A stretch of 64,000 nt of DNA. Source: Eimeria necatrix (Eukaryota; Apicomplexa; Conoidasida; Eucoccidiorida; Eimeriidae). The notes under the pieces are model-generated. The model did not search any database. It had not been told where the DNA came from and worked only from the letters and a program-made list of their open reading frames with translations. Every line of letters begins with the position of its first letter. Positions within the stretch are counted from its first letter, which is position 1. Location of the stretch: NCBI RefSeq assembly GCF_000499385.1, contig NW_013651719.1, positions 57,659-121,658 on the forward strand. Reading direction: 5' to 3'. Shown piece by piece: positions 37,501 to 48,100 of the stretch. The position numbers and the translations under genes are program-made.

Positions 37501-38294
37501 ATCTGGAGGTGCAATATGTGGAGCAACAACATTTAATAGAGCAACAGCAGCACAATCTGCAGGGGCAGCACCTGGAAGAGCACCATTGCCAACCGGTGCA
37601 GCAGCGATTCATGCATCAACAACACCTGATGCAGCAACGGCGGCAAGAGATACTGGAGCAGCATGCGCAGCAGCAACGGCAGCAACAGATACAGGAGCAG
37701 CATACGCAGCAGCAACGGCAGCAACAGAAACAAGAGCAACATGCGCAGCAGCAACGAGAGAAACACGAAGAATATAGTCCAATGCAACAGCAGATGCGCC
37801 TGCAGGTGCAGAGATTGCCGCAGCAAAAAAATATGGGGGAGCGAAAGGGGCCGCAGCAATACCTTGTGGAGCGGCAACAGCATTGCAAGAATGCCGAACA
37901 GCAGCAGCAGAAAGTTCAGTTGCGCCTCCACCACGAGCCACGTACCCAGCAGCAGCAACTGCTGTTGCTGAAAAAGCATGACCAGCAGGGAACACAGACG
38001 AGTGACAAACTGATTTGTTCCCTTTCAAAGGACCAGCTGGAGCACCATGAACAGCCGAACAAACCACAACTACCGCAGCTCCAGCAGCAACAGACAACAT
38101 CTGACGGAGAGCCAAAACAGGGGCGTCAGAGATTGCCGGACTGGATAGCGAATCTCCAAAGGCATAAGCGGTGCCTAGAGGAATCTCGGGCGGAGCAAAA
38201 GCCGAAACGGCAGGCGCAGATGCCACAGCAGACGGCGCAACAAAGTCATGCCCCGGATGCGGAACGGCAAATGCACCCAAATTCAGTGCAGCCA

Positions 38295-38325
<31 letters not shown>

Positions 38326-41300
38326 CTCTGCGCCGGCTACCCTGGCCATCCCTTTCGGCTCTTTGCTGCTGCAACGATTCCCAATTGACTGCCCAGAGGC
38401 CCTCTGCTAAAGCGAACCCCCTGCAAGATGGAGCTCCGCTGCGCGCAGCAGCAGCAGCGTCAGAAGTTGGTGGACTTGCAGAAGCAAAAACCCCCGACAA
38501 AAGAACAGGGAAAATCAAAGTGAATCGTGTGGGAAACAACACGCGTTTCTCAATTGATGACGCACTACTGCTGCCAAAAATCTGCAGCAGCAGTGGTAGC
38601 AGTAGCAACAGTGACAACAGCCGCAATAACCAGCTGGCTGCAGCACTGGAGCGATCTTCTTTTTTTGCCGCGTGTATGTTGTGGAGTGAGCCTCCCGCAG
38701 ATGCTGCTACAGTTGCTGCTTCTGCTGCAGGACGGGATTCCAGGGGCCGCGGGGACTTCAGCGATAGCAGCAGCAGCAGCGACAGTAGCGACACTGGCAG
38801 TAGCAGCAGCGGCAGCGATGAGGAATTTCCTGAAGGCCCCGATGGGTCCCGAATTCGGCACAGACAGACCCTGGAAGGTGTTCCTGCTCCTGCTGCCACT
38901 ACTAAGAAAGCAAAGACTTTACCAGGAGAGCATTTAGGAGCATCAGGGACTACACCAGCAGCAAGGCCAGAAGCGACAGTGCCTGTCGCGCTACTTCTTG
39001 TTTCTCCGCTTGACGGCTGCTTTGTTGTTCCTTCGCTGAGGCCTATAGTGAACAACAGCGGAGGTTCTAGCAAGGCGGCATTGCGCTTTCCTGCTCTAAT
39101 AAACCAGTGGTTAGCAGATAGACGGCACTGTCTTGCTGTGGCAGATGCCAGCGAATGGAGCTTGCTAATGCCTTATCTCGGGTGTACAGCGAGCTTTAGT
39201 AAGCTTATGGACCCCAAGCTGTCTCATGCAATGCTACAACAACGGAGAACGCGAGCTGCTGCATTGGCGGGGACAGCCAGTAGCCATGCGGGTGAACGGC
39301 TGCAGGAATGCATCCAATCAGCAACAGAAGTAACGCCAGCGGCAGCAGCATCTGGAGCAACAAAAGTTGATGCTGCTCCGGATCTTTTTGATGAGGCAGC
39401 AGCTCCTGTTTCTGTTGAGGCATGGTGTTCCCTTTATGGAGTCAGTTTCACGACGCATTCTAGCGGCGGCGAAGACAGCAGCAGAGGAATCAGCAGCCAA
39501 GAATGGTTAATGTCCCTCGCTGCCGCTGCTTGCTGGGAATGTGTCTGCCTTCTTGGCCTTCTAGCAGTACGCTGGCGTGTACAGAAGCAAGCTTAGCAAC
39601 GGTTCTAGCAGAAGCACCTGCAGCAGCAACGTCAGCATTACTGCTTTTGGCCGTTTGCTGACTGTGCAGATATGTGTGCGTCTCGTTGACTTGTTCATTG
39701 ACATGTGCTGCGGTTTCCTGTGTCGCAACTGCTCCTGCTCTTCCTCTAGGTGATGGGCGAAAAACTGGCAGATGCAGGCCTCTTCGAGGTGTACCTCCAC
39801 CTCGAATATCCACTCTCGCTGCATCTTCTTCGCATGCAGCAGCAGGGACTACCGCTGCTACTGAAGCCATTACACCAGCTTCTGGAAAGAGGGGCGCGTT
39901 GTCTTCGAAGCCTGCAGGTTTGACATATCCAGAATCAGTAGCCCCAGCACCAACAATTACGCTTTTCGCAGCAGGAGGTGTTGTAACAGTGCCCTAAACA
40001 GCGGGTAGCTTTTTGAAAAGCTGCAGGAGAAATGACAGCTGTGCGCCGGTATTAGCAACTGCTTCCGTTTCCATGCAGTTACATATCAGCAGTAACCACA
40101 ACGAGGCTGGAGGAAACATTGTCTTCCATGTGTCTCGCAGGAGGCAGCAGCTCAGCTAGTGGGCCGTCCGTTCGTCATTTCAGATTCGGAAGCGCTTAGA
40201 GCTGTACTGCTGCAGACTCCCGAGGTACTGCAGCTTCTTTTGCCTGGTGACGGCGACAGCACTGGGAGCAGCAGCAACAGAAACACTGGTGATGAGGCTC
40301 TTCTGGAGTCTGCGCATGTTTTACTACTCCCACAGGACGTACGCTCGTTCTCCTCCTGCACTGGTGTCACTGCTGTTGCGCTGCGTGCTGCTGCTGCTGC
40401 TTAGAGGTTCTGCCGCACCGAATGCTTTGTAGTGAGCTTGTTCGCATACGTGTGTGCTGCCACTGAGGCAGGTGCCCTCGTTGCTTCGCCGCTTGAGGTT
40501 CCAACACCCGTTGACTTGGATTCTCTGCTGCTACACCACGCTGCAGCCGATGCAGCAAACCATTGCTGCCATAGCAGCAGCAGCGGAACAGACTCCTCCC
40601 GCTGTGCTAACAGCAACGCCTCCCGCGACTGCAGTTGGCGATGCAGCGGCTATCAATGCCGCAGCTGCTACTGCTGCATACTGCTGCCTGCATCACCCCT
40701 TGTGCACAGGCGTATGTAGTTCAGGAGCGCAACAGCAGCAGCAACAGCGGCAGCAGCTGCGGGCGGCTCCCGAGCGCCTTCTACCGCGGCTCCGCATGTG
40801 CTACGCTGAAACAGCAGCAGGAGGGTGGCGGGTGTCCTTACAGTTGCCCGGTGCCCTCCAAGCTGCTGCTGTAGGTGCCGAAACGCAGCAAACCCTCAAA
40901 AGTTTGCAGCAGCAAACGTTACACGAAGAACTGATGATTCTTACACTCCGGCTGCAAAATCAGCAGCTGAAAACAGCGGAATCCCGTTTCAGGCACCCAG
41001 CAGATGCGGTCCTGTTAGTACTGTTAGAGAGAGGGCAGCAGACGCAACAGCAACAGCGGCAAGGACAGCAGCAGCTGCCGCCTGGACTCAAATCCGAGTC
41101 TTTTGACGTTTATATACATCCCGCAGCGTTAAAAGAGTCCAACATCAGGATAGGCGGAAGCAGTGCGAATAGGCACTGCAGCAACAGCGCCACCTGCCCT
41201 CGAGGGCAGCTCCTATGGACCCGCCGAGAGATTCAGCTTCAGGCTGGCATGCAGCAACAGGCGCAGCAAAAGCAGCAGGGGCAGCAAAAGCAGAAGCTAC

Positions 41301-43361
41301 AGCAGGTATGGCCACATAGGCAGCAAGACCAGGAACAGCAAAAGTGGCAGGTGGAAACAGAGGAAAAGGCTTCTTCATGGGTGGCCGCAGTGCGGCTGTA
41401 TCCGACGCACAAATCTCACGCCACAGCAGCAGAAGCAGCGACAGCAACTGAGAAAGCAAGAGAAAAACCGGAAAATATTGATAGCGAAAGAGACCACGAA
41501 GTGTTGGTTCTCCCTGCGTCGCTACTGTTCCGTTTGGAGGCTCCGCTGAGGCTAAACGCGTGGCGGTATGGAGCGCAGCAGCATCAGCAGCAACAGAAGC
41601 AGTGCCAACAGACACAGCAGATGCAGCAGCTGCAGCAGCTGCAGCGCGAACAGCCGCAGCTTGCATCTCTTCCTCCAGTAGGTATATTTGACGTGAGAAA
41701 TGTTGTGGGTGTCACTGAAGGCTTCCTTTTAGTTGCTGCAGAGTTGCAGCATTTAGAGGTACGTTGCTGTCACTGCTGCGGCAGAGGCTCTGGCCCTGCA
41801 GCAGTTGCTTCTATGAATGCTTTTGTTAGGGCTTTTGTTGCGTTGTGCTGCTTCTCTGCAGCTGATTGTACTCGCCCACCTGTCAGGGTACATGCCCTTA
41901 TTGCAGTTGTTGCGGCGGAACAGCAGCAAGCCTACATTAGCTGCACCAGAAGCGCCGGCTGCTGCTGCTGCGGCGAAAGCTGATGCATTAGCAGAGTTGA
42001 ATGCAGCGTTGCTTCAGTTGCTGCGTCAGCCTCCACCCAGCAGCGCCAACAACCATACCCAAGTCAGCCGATGCTCTTAATGCAACTTTGGCATTACTGC
42101 GTACTGCCAGTTCCGCATCATTATCCTGCTGAAGTGTGTATCTGTCGTGCGTTTCGTTTGTTGCTTTTGCTGGCTAGAGAGCTCCAGTTGCTGTGTGTTC
42201 ATGCTTCAGCAAAACAAACAGTCAGAGCAAAAGCAGAAGCAAGAACAAGAACAGCAAGGCCAGCAGCAGCAGCAGGGGCTTTCTCCTCAGGAGGTATTGG
42301 CTCATGCATTGAATTTGTGGACTTCCCGCTGTGAGTCACACGGGAGAGCGGTGACAGTTTTTGGAGTCAGCTTTGCGACTGGAGACAAGCGGTGGCAAAG
42401 GTGGGTGGGTCTCCGGTAGCTCAGTTGTACATACAGTTTGGCCTTATTGCTCCGCTAAAGTTAAAATGTTCCCTGCCTGAGGGCGCGATGATGTATGCCG
42501 CAGCCATTTCTTCTATTCTTGCTGCTGCCACTACTGCCGCTGGTGTTCTCCTGCCATTGATACTTCGCCTGCTTTGTTATCTTGCTGCTGCGGCTGCCAT
42601 TATTGCTGGTGCTGTTTTCCAGTCATTGTTTCTTCATCTGCTTTGTTAGCTTTCTGCTCCTGTTCTCACTTATACTGCTGCTGTCTTTCTGCTGTTACTT
42701 TTCTGGCTTCGGCTTTTGCTGTAGACGCTGCCTGAAGGCTGCCGCAGCAGAAGTGGTAAAGGCCTCTTTGCTGTCAGTCTGCAATGCGGTTTCCGACGCC
42801 CACAAGCGGCAGCAGCAGCTGCTGCTCCTGCAGCGGCAACATCAGCGAATGCTCCCAAGGCAGCAACAGCAGCAACAAGGGCAGACTCCGTGTTGCTCAT
42901 CGCTCTTTAGGCAGCCTCGATGCCTGCCGCTGCTGCTGCTGCGAGATGGCTTCCTTCTAGAAGCAGAAGCCACAGGGTTGTCCAACACACTGTACGTATG
43001 GCGTAGTATCTTTGATAAATATATACAATCCCGTAGTGTTCGGCTCGTACTGAAACGTGAGCACGCACGAAGATACATGTCATTTATGTGATGATGCAAC
43101 GGCGCTCTGGCCAGCAGCATCTGCTGGTGTAGTGACTCCTACTAAAGCAGCTGCTGCAACAGCTAGTGCAGTAAGTACTGCAGCATCGAGCGTTACGTTG
43201 GGAGAGCATCTGATTGCGCTCATATGGAGATGCTGATGCTGCTGTTGCTCAGGGAATGGGTCCACGAAGTGCTGCGGACGTCGGTTCCTCTGGCGGCTTC
43301 CCCGGCTGTGCGGTTTCGTTGCGGTTTAACTTGGGGGGATCTTGAAGGCAAGATGTCTTGA
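31527..43361 (+). CDS. DNA polymerase theta-like helicase-polymerase with degenerate polymerase motifs
   Basis: POLQ joins broken DNA ends by microhomology in the nucleus; its helicase and A-family polymerase domains are both recognisable here. Exon model: 31527..35212, 35393..36989, 37341..39566, 39750..39917, 40141..40338, 40472..41758, 41862..42062, 42210..42400, 42725..42991, 43253..43361; 3,309 aa. All junctions agree in phase, but exon 1/2 leaves about 28 odd hydrophobic residues after GVNFP, so that boundary is uncertain, and the exon 7 donor is weak. Residues 1-550 are Gln-rich. Helicase: APTGAGKG (near 708), VVDELHALGD, GMSATLSN, VLIFCRSKA, GVSIHHAGLTSEERRLAESL, AATSTLAAGVNFP, FRQMAGRAGR. 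A HhH-like segment lies near 1,680-1,750. Exonuclease-like remnant at 2,344-2,390 (LMDPKLSHAML); palm start LFEVYLHLEYPLSLHLLRMQ; HPLTWIL. Motif A reads ELQHLELIVLAHLSG, motif C LLLLRDGFLLE; end GLTWGDLEGKMS. The catalytic signatures are altered (see findings). The A-family/theta assignment is firm; polymerase activity is doubtful. Confidence 0.82.
31540..33080 (+). repeat. CAG/CAA-dense block encoding the Gln-rich N-terminus of POLQ-like
   Basis: About 1.5 kb of sequence dominated by CAG, CAA and CTG codons reads Gln/Leu/Pro on the sense frame. It contains two near-identical copies of a 'LQTRLPLQQPQLQPELLSLGS' type segment near 31,826 and 32,000, which indicates internal duplication of about 175 bp. 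Confidence 0.7.
37341..38340 (+). repeat. second Gln-rich block in POLQ-like (exon 3)
   Basis: Exon 3 begins with about 330 residues of Q/E/H/R-rich sequence, including three to four short tandem units (QQRQQQ(I/K)QEQHTQ) at 37,640-37,760. It separates the helicase part from the exonuclease-like and polymerase parts. Confidence 0.7.
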
Positions 43362-45113
43362 GCCAGAATTGGCCATGCGGCGCTGCCAGCCTCCCTTTCA
43401 CCTACATGTGCGGCTTGCATGCGCCATAAGAGAAGCTATCTCGCGTCTGCGGTGTTTGTACACCCCAAGCCTGAGGTAGCTACCGAGCAGCGCTGCACTG
43501 ACAGGGGCCAAATATACCTTTTTGCTTTTTGGCTAGGAGAGTAGACACTGAACTGTCAGGAATTATGTCCACTTCGCAGCCTTAATCGTAGTGGCCAAGA
43601 CGGCCGCTGAGCCGAGTGGCACTTACTTGCCCCTGCCTTGGGTTACGCCATAGGTCATTGAGCCCTGCCACAGATGCCAGCATTGCCACACACTCAGGAG
43701 GTTAGGAACGTAGCTGAGTTCCCAGTGCTCGTTACGACACCTCTGCGCTGCCACTGCAACGGCCTGTGGATGCCTGTAGCCGCTGCTGCTTTACAGCTGG
43801 AAGACTCACCCCGGCTAGCTGCAGCTAGCTGCCGCAGCTAGCTGCCGCTAGCTGCAGCTAGTTGGGGGTGAGGCTGCGTTCCTGTGGTGAGACGAAGCAC
43901 AGGATCGTGCTGTATATCTGTCCAACTCGAATGTACTGACTCGAAGTTTATTTCACCTTATGAAGTTATGCTTAGCCTCTCGAGAAAAGTAAACAATGTG
44001 CCAATTTCATCCATTTGCATGCAAGATGCCGTGCCTCCAGATCCCGGTGCGCAATTCCCCCTGCCCGCTCCCCGGAAGTGCTTCCAACGGAGTTTATAGA
44101 CTTATTAAATCAACAAGTTGAGCTAAAATGTTAAATTGTTCCTCTAAGTTTGGCTGGGGTGCTTGCAGTTGCATAGCGGTCGTGTCTGTACCACTGGCTT
44201 GTGTGCCATTGCAGCAGCTGGGCGGAGCAGCAGCTCCTGCTATATGAATGCTCCACAAGCTTGCAGCCATATCCCATTTTTACAGTCCAAATCTTAATAT
44301 TTAGGGGCGGAACTTCATAAATAGAGAAAATAGAACGGATGCTACGAGCAGTTGCACCTTTACGACTCACTGCCTTGCGACAGCAGTAGCCGCTGCAGCT
44401 GCTGCTGCTACTGTCACGGCGGGAGCGGCTGCTGCGGCGGCGCCTCCTGCATATGCACTCTAATATCTTGAGATCCCAAAACTCTTTTTCCTAGGAAGCG
44501 CTACTGCTGCAGCAACTTAGACTTAGCTGCTTCTCGAGCTGCTGCCGCCGTTTCTAGGTGAGGAAGGCAATGGTGGCTGTTGTTGCTGATTGTTGCTGAC
44601 TGTTGCTGCTGCTACAGCGACCTCTTCTGCTTCTTCTTGCAATGAATACTATAGCTCGCACGAACATGCTTCTAGGCGACAGCAGCAAGCGCTCCAACGA
44701 CAGTTTCGGCGGCCACTGTGCCGGTTGTTAAGCCGTGCACAGCAGCAACAGCAGTAGCAACTGCAGCTACAAAAAGTCGTTCACGCACAGTGATCGCCAG
44801 TCACACTGCACTAGCTGCTTATGTTCGTGAAGTGGTGTTCTCGAAGTGGTGCCGTAGCATCAGCAGCAGCATTAGGAGGAGCAACCGCATTAGAAACTGC
44901 AGCAGAAGAGAAGGGCGTCAGCAGTAACAGCTTCAGAAAGGACGTGCACTCTGCTGCTTATGCTGCGCTGCCGTTTGAGGCGTCAGGTGCAAGGATTCGC
45001 AGCAGCAGCTGCTGCCGCAGCAACGGCAACAGCAGAGTCAGCAGAACTGCATTACCTACGTGTTGCTGCGTTTGCGCAGAACCTGAGGGTTTGGTGACAA
45101 TCCCATCAACACA
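43362..45113. other. intergenic between POLQ-like and PKA-R
   Basis: No supported gene. The strand is not constrained; both neighbours are on +. It contains an imperfect inverted repeat at 43,807-43,870 and CAG/CTG-rich patches at 44,380-45,060 whose open frames (for example near 44,820-45,110) are Ala/Ser-rich and probably chance. Confidence 0.45.
43807..43870. repeat. imperfect inverted repeat (potential hairpin)
   Basis: The left arm CACCCCGGCTAGCTGCAG is followed by AGCTAGCTG units, and the right arm is its near-complement ending TAGTTGGGGGTG. The arms are about 25 bp with one or two mismatches, around a loop that itself contains CAGCTAGCTG. It lies about 450 bp past the POLQ-like stop. 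Confidence 0.7.
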
Positions 45114-48100
45114 ATGGGCAACGTGTGCGAGTGGTGAGCTCTTGTTTTTGCTGTTTCTGCTGCTGACACGGCTGCAGCTGCTGCAGCAGTTCGCCCCTTC
45201 CCCCTGCCGTGGTCGCGCGCTGAGCTTGATGTTTCTTGTTGACCTACGGCAGGCTCACATGGTTACTTGTTGACCTACGGCAGGCTCACATGGTTACTTG
45301 CTAATTTCATTCATGCATATTTGCTTTTATGTATTACCGTACCGACCCTAGTTCAGTTGTGTCAGCTTACGCTTGCCACTTTGTACACTGATACTTAGTT
45401 GTGTTATTTACTGTGGAATATTCCAACAACAGCGAAAGGCCACAGCGATGGCTCAAGGCCGATGACGCGGAGGCAACTGCCCCCACCTCTGTTGTGCAGT
45501 GTGAGCGCTTGGGGGGTTGGGGTTCAGGTTTTGGGGTTTAGGGGTTGGAACCTGCCCGCCGCCACTTCCGTCCAATATTTTTGTCTGCATGCTTTGATCA
45601 CGCAGTTTCCGTGCTACATTCTCTCTAGGTCGCTTCTTTTGCACGTTATGTTCGAGTTTTTCTTCATCCTATTTCCCTGTTTCCCTTTTCTAGTCAGAAA
45701 TTGTGGGCGGCAGGTGTAGTTCTGTGTTCACCTTGTGCGTCGGTGCTCGCATACGCACATTGGTGTACTTCCCTGCATGCCTGTGTGTTCATATTTGTTT
45801 GGATAAATACATACATAAGCTTATATTTGTGTTCCTTTTGGTATTTGTATTTAATAGGAGCATGCTGGTGCATGTGTTTGCATAAACGCACGTTGCCTGT
45901 GCCCGTTGTGGGCATTCTTCATCTATGTGGATGCATTTGTTCACGTTCATGCTCATGTCAGTATGTGCACAAGCATAATTCAGGTCTGCGCGTGTCTAGC
46001 TGCAGTGCTTTTGTCCCCACAGATGCATGTATCTGCACCCGCACATGTTGCTATGCGTTTGCTTTCGTCCGTGGGTATACAAACAGAGCACCCGCATATG
46101 GTAGTTTGCTGGCTATTATTTGGCGCAGACCGCTGCACTGCGCTCACTTCAGGTGTGCATACAGCTGTTGATCTACATTATGGTATATTCATCATTCTAA
46201 AGCTTGTTGCTTCTGAACGCGCGATTACCGCCTTTGCCGTTTCCTGTTGCTCCTGTTGCCCCTGCGGCAGTAGCATTCATAGTACAAGTGCTTTGCGCTT
46301 TCGCACCGTGAGGGCTATCCGGTGGCTGCCGCTGGTGCTTAATTTATGCGGCTCTCCCGCAGCTCAACTGCTGCTGCTGGTCGCAAGAGCGTTGTTCTTG
46401 AACCTAGCCGTGGCCTTTTGGGTCTCCTAGCGCAGTATTTTTGTGTGGGCCTTTTCTTATCATTACTTGTCAGAGTCTTGGTGTCCCGTCGTTCACCGCT
46501 ACACTTACGCTTGCTTCTGCACGTGTGTACATATCTGTTCGTGTATGCTTGTCCGTTTCAGTTTATCATGTCAGTGTCTTGTTTGAGTATATATTTGTCA
46601 CAGCACTTGCACGCGCATACTCGAATGCATTATAAATGCATGTGCTCGTTTATTTGTGCATTTCAGCGCGCTTCTGTGTATTTCTCTCAATGTAGATGTG
46701 TGCGTGTACTTGTATTTGGATTCAGACGTTTTCTTGATTTTATCGTGTACTTGTCTATAAAGTGCATTTACACAGTGTTTACCTGCATTCACGTTTATGT
46801 CTTTTCCTCTCGCCTCTTTAGTCGGGGAAGGCCCGGTGGCCGGTCGGTGGCGGAGGGCCAGCCGGAGAAGGCCAAAGCGCTGCAGCAAGGTGCGTTGCTG
46901 CAGCTGCAGCTGCTGCTTCTGCTGCTGATGCACGTGCTTCTCGTGCTGCCGCTGCTCGTCCTGAGGCACAGTGACGCACAGATGGTCTCCAGTCTGTGGG
47001 CGATTCTATCCACGTGGTGCATGCGGCCTATGAGTTAGTGCTTTTTTCCGTTTCCCTGTGGTCTTGTTTTTGTTGGAGTTGGCGGCGGGCGGGAGGGAGA
47101 TATAGGTGGAACTAACTAGTTGCTGCTGCTGCGTTGCGGCTGCTGCTACATCTGTTGCTGTCGCTGCTGCTTTGCGTTTGCTGCTAGTTGTGTAGCTGCT
47201 GCTGCTGATGCAGTTGCTGCGCCTTTTGTCGTTTTGTCGTTGCAGCCGTTCTGACTGCTGTTGTGCTGCTGCTTCTGACGCTCGTGTTTCCGCAAGTGCA
47301 GTTCTTCTCTCAGTCGCTGTGACTGCTGTTGTGATAGCTTCTCCTGCTGCTTCTGATATTGCTGTTGTCACCGCAAGTGTAACTTCTGTTTCAGTTTGAG
47401 GGTTCTTAAGCACTGCCGGATCAGGCAGCGGCTACTTAAACGGTCGTAGCCATTTCCAGCAGCCATGCGTTTTCGGTGTTGCTGCAATTACTTGTGTTAC
47501 TGCTTTTCACAGTGACCGAGGACGATTTGGACAGCAACGAAGGCGATGATGACGTCGTAGACGATCTTCCCGTGGTGAGCAGCAACAGCAGTTGCGGCCA
47601 GCAGCCTCTGCTGTAGCAGTAGTCAGCTAGAACACACCTACACGAATTGTATTACTACGTATTATACCGCTCTCATTTTTACTGGTGGCGGCAGCAGCAG
47701 AAGCAACTGCAGAAGCATCAGCATGGGGTGTGAGTCATTACGCGTTACTCTTAAGGATTAGATAGAACAAGTTATCGTGTACGTTATAAGAAGCCCAAGC
47801 TACCTATGGTGTTCGTAGGGTAACAATTGCCAGCCTGTAGTTATGATTTTAGTGGTTGTTCTTGTGTTTCCAAGCAACAGACAAAGTGCACTTGAGTTTG
47901 TTATCGCTGCAGCCGAGTGCAAAGGCGCAAGCAAAAAACAGGCAGTCCGTCAGCGCCGAGGCCTATGGGGAGTGGAACAAGAAGACTAACTTTGTCGCTC
48001 CCGTAAGGGTTTAGGGCAAACAACCTAGGGTTTCTGGGCTCACTTTGTCGTTGGGCAGACTTCCGGAGTGTGGTTCCTTAGAGGCGTCTTCGATTTTTGC

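Noticed and set aside
37609..39073. Two long minus-strand frames (37,609-38,349 and 38,246-39,073)
   Set aside because: They lie opposite exon 3 of the theta-like gene; the alanine and serine richness follows from the repeat on the sense strand.
42071..42334. Plus-strand frame considered as a theta-like exon that might hold motif B
   Set aside because: It contains no R..K.......YG pattern, and the exon in the neighbouring frame (42210-42400) fits the phases and downstream similarity better.
42340..42400. VTVFGVSFATGDKRWQR first read as polymerase motif B
   Set aside because: Its position directly before the AAAAEVVK helix matches the GFVQTILGRRR segment instead.
45520..45550. TTTAGGG-like words, possible telomeric repeat
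   Set aside because: Only single degenerate units here and near 48,005; no array.
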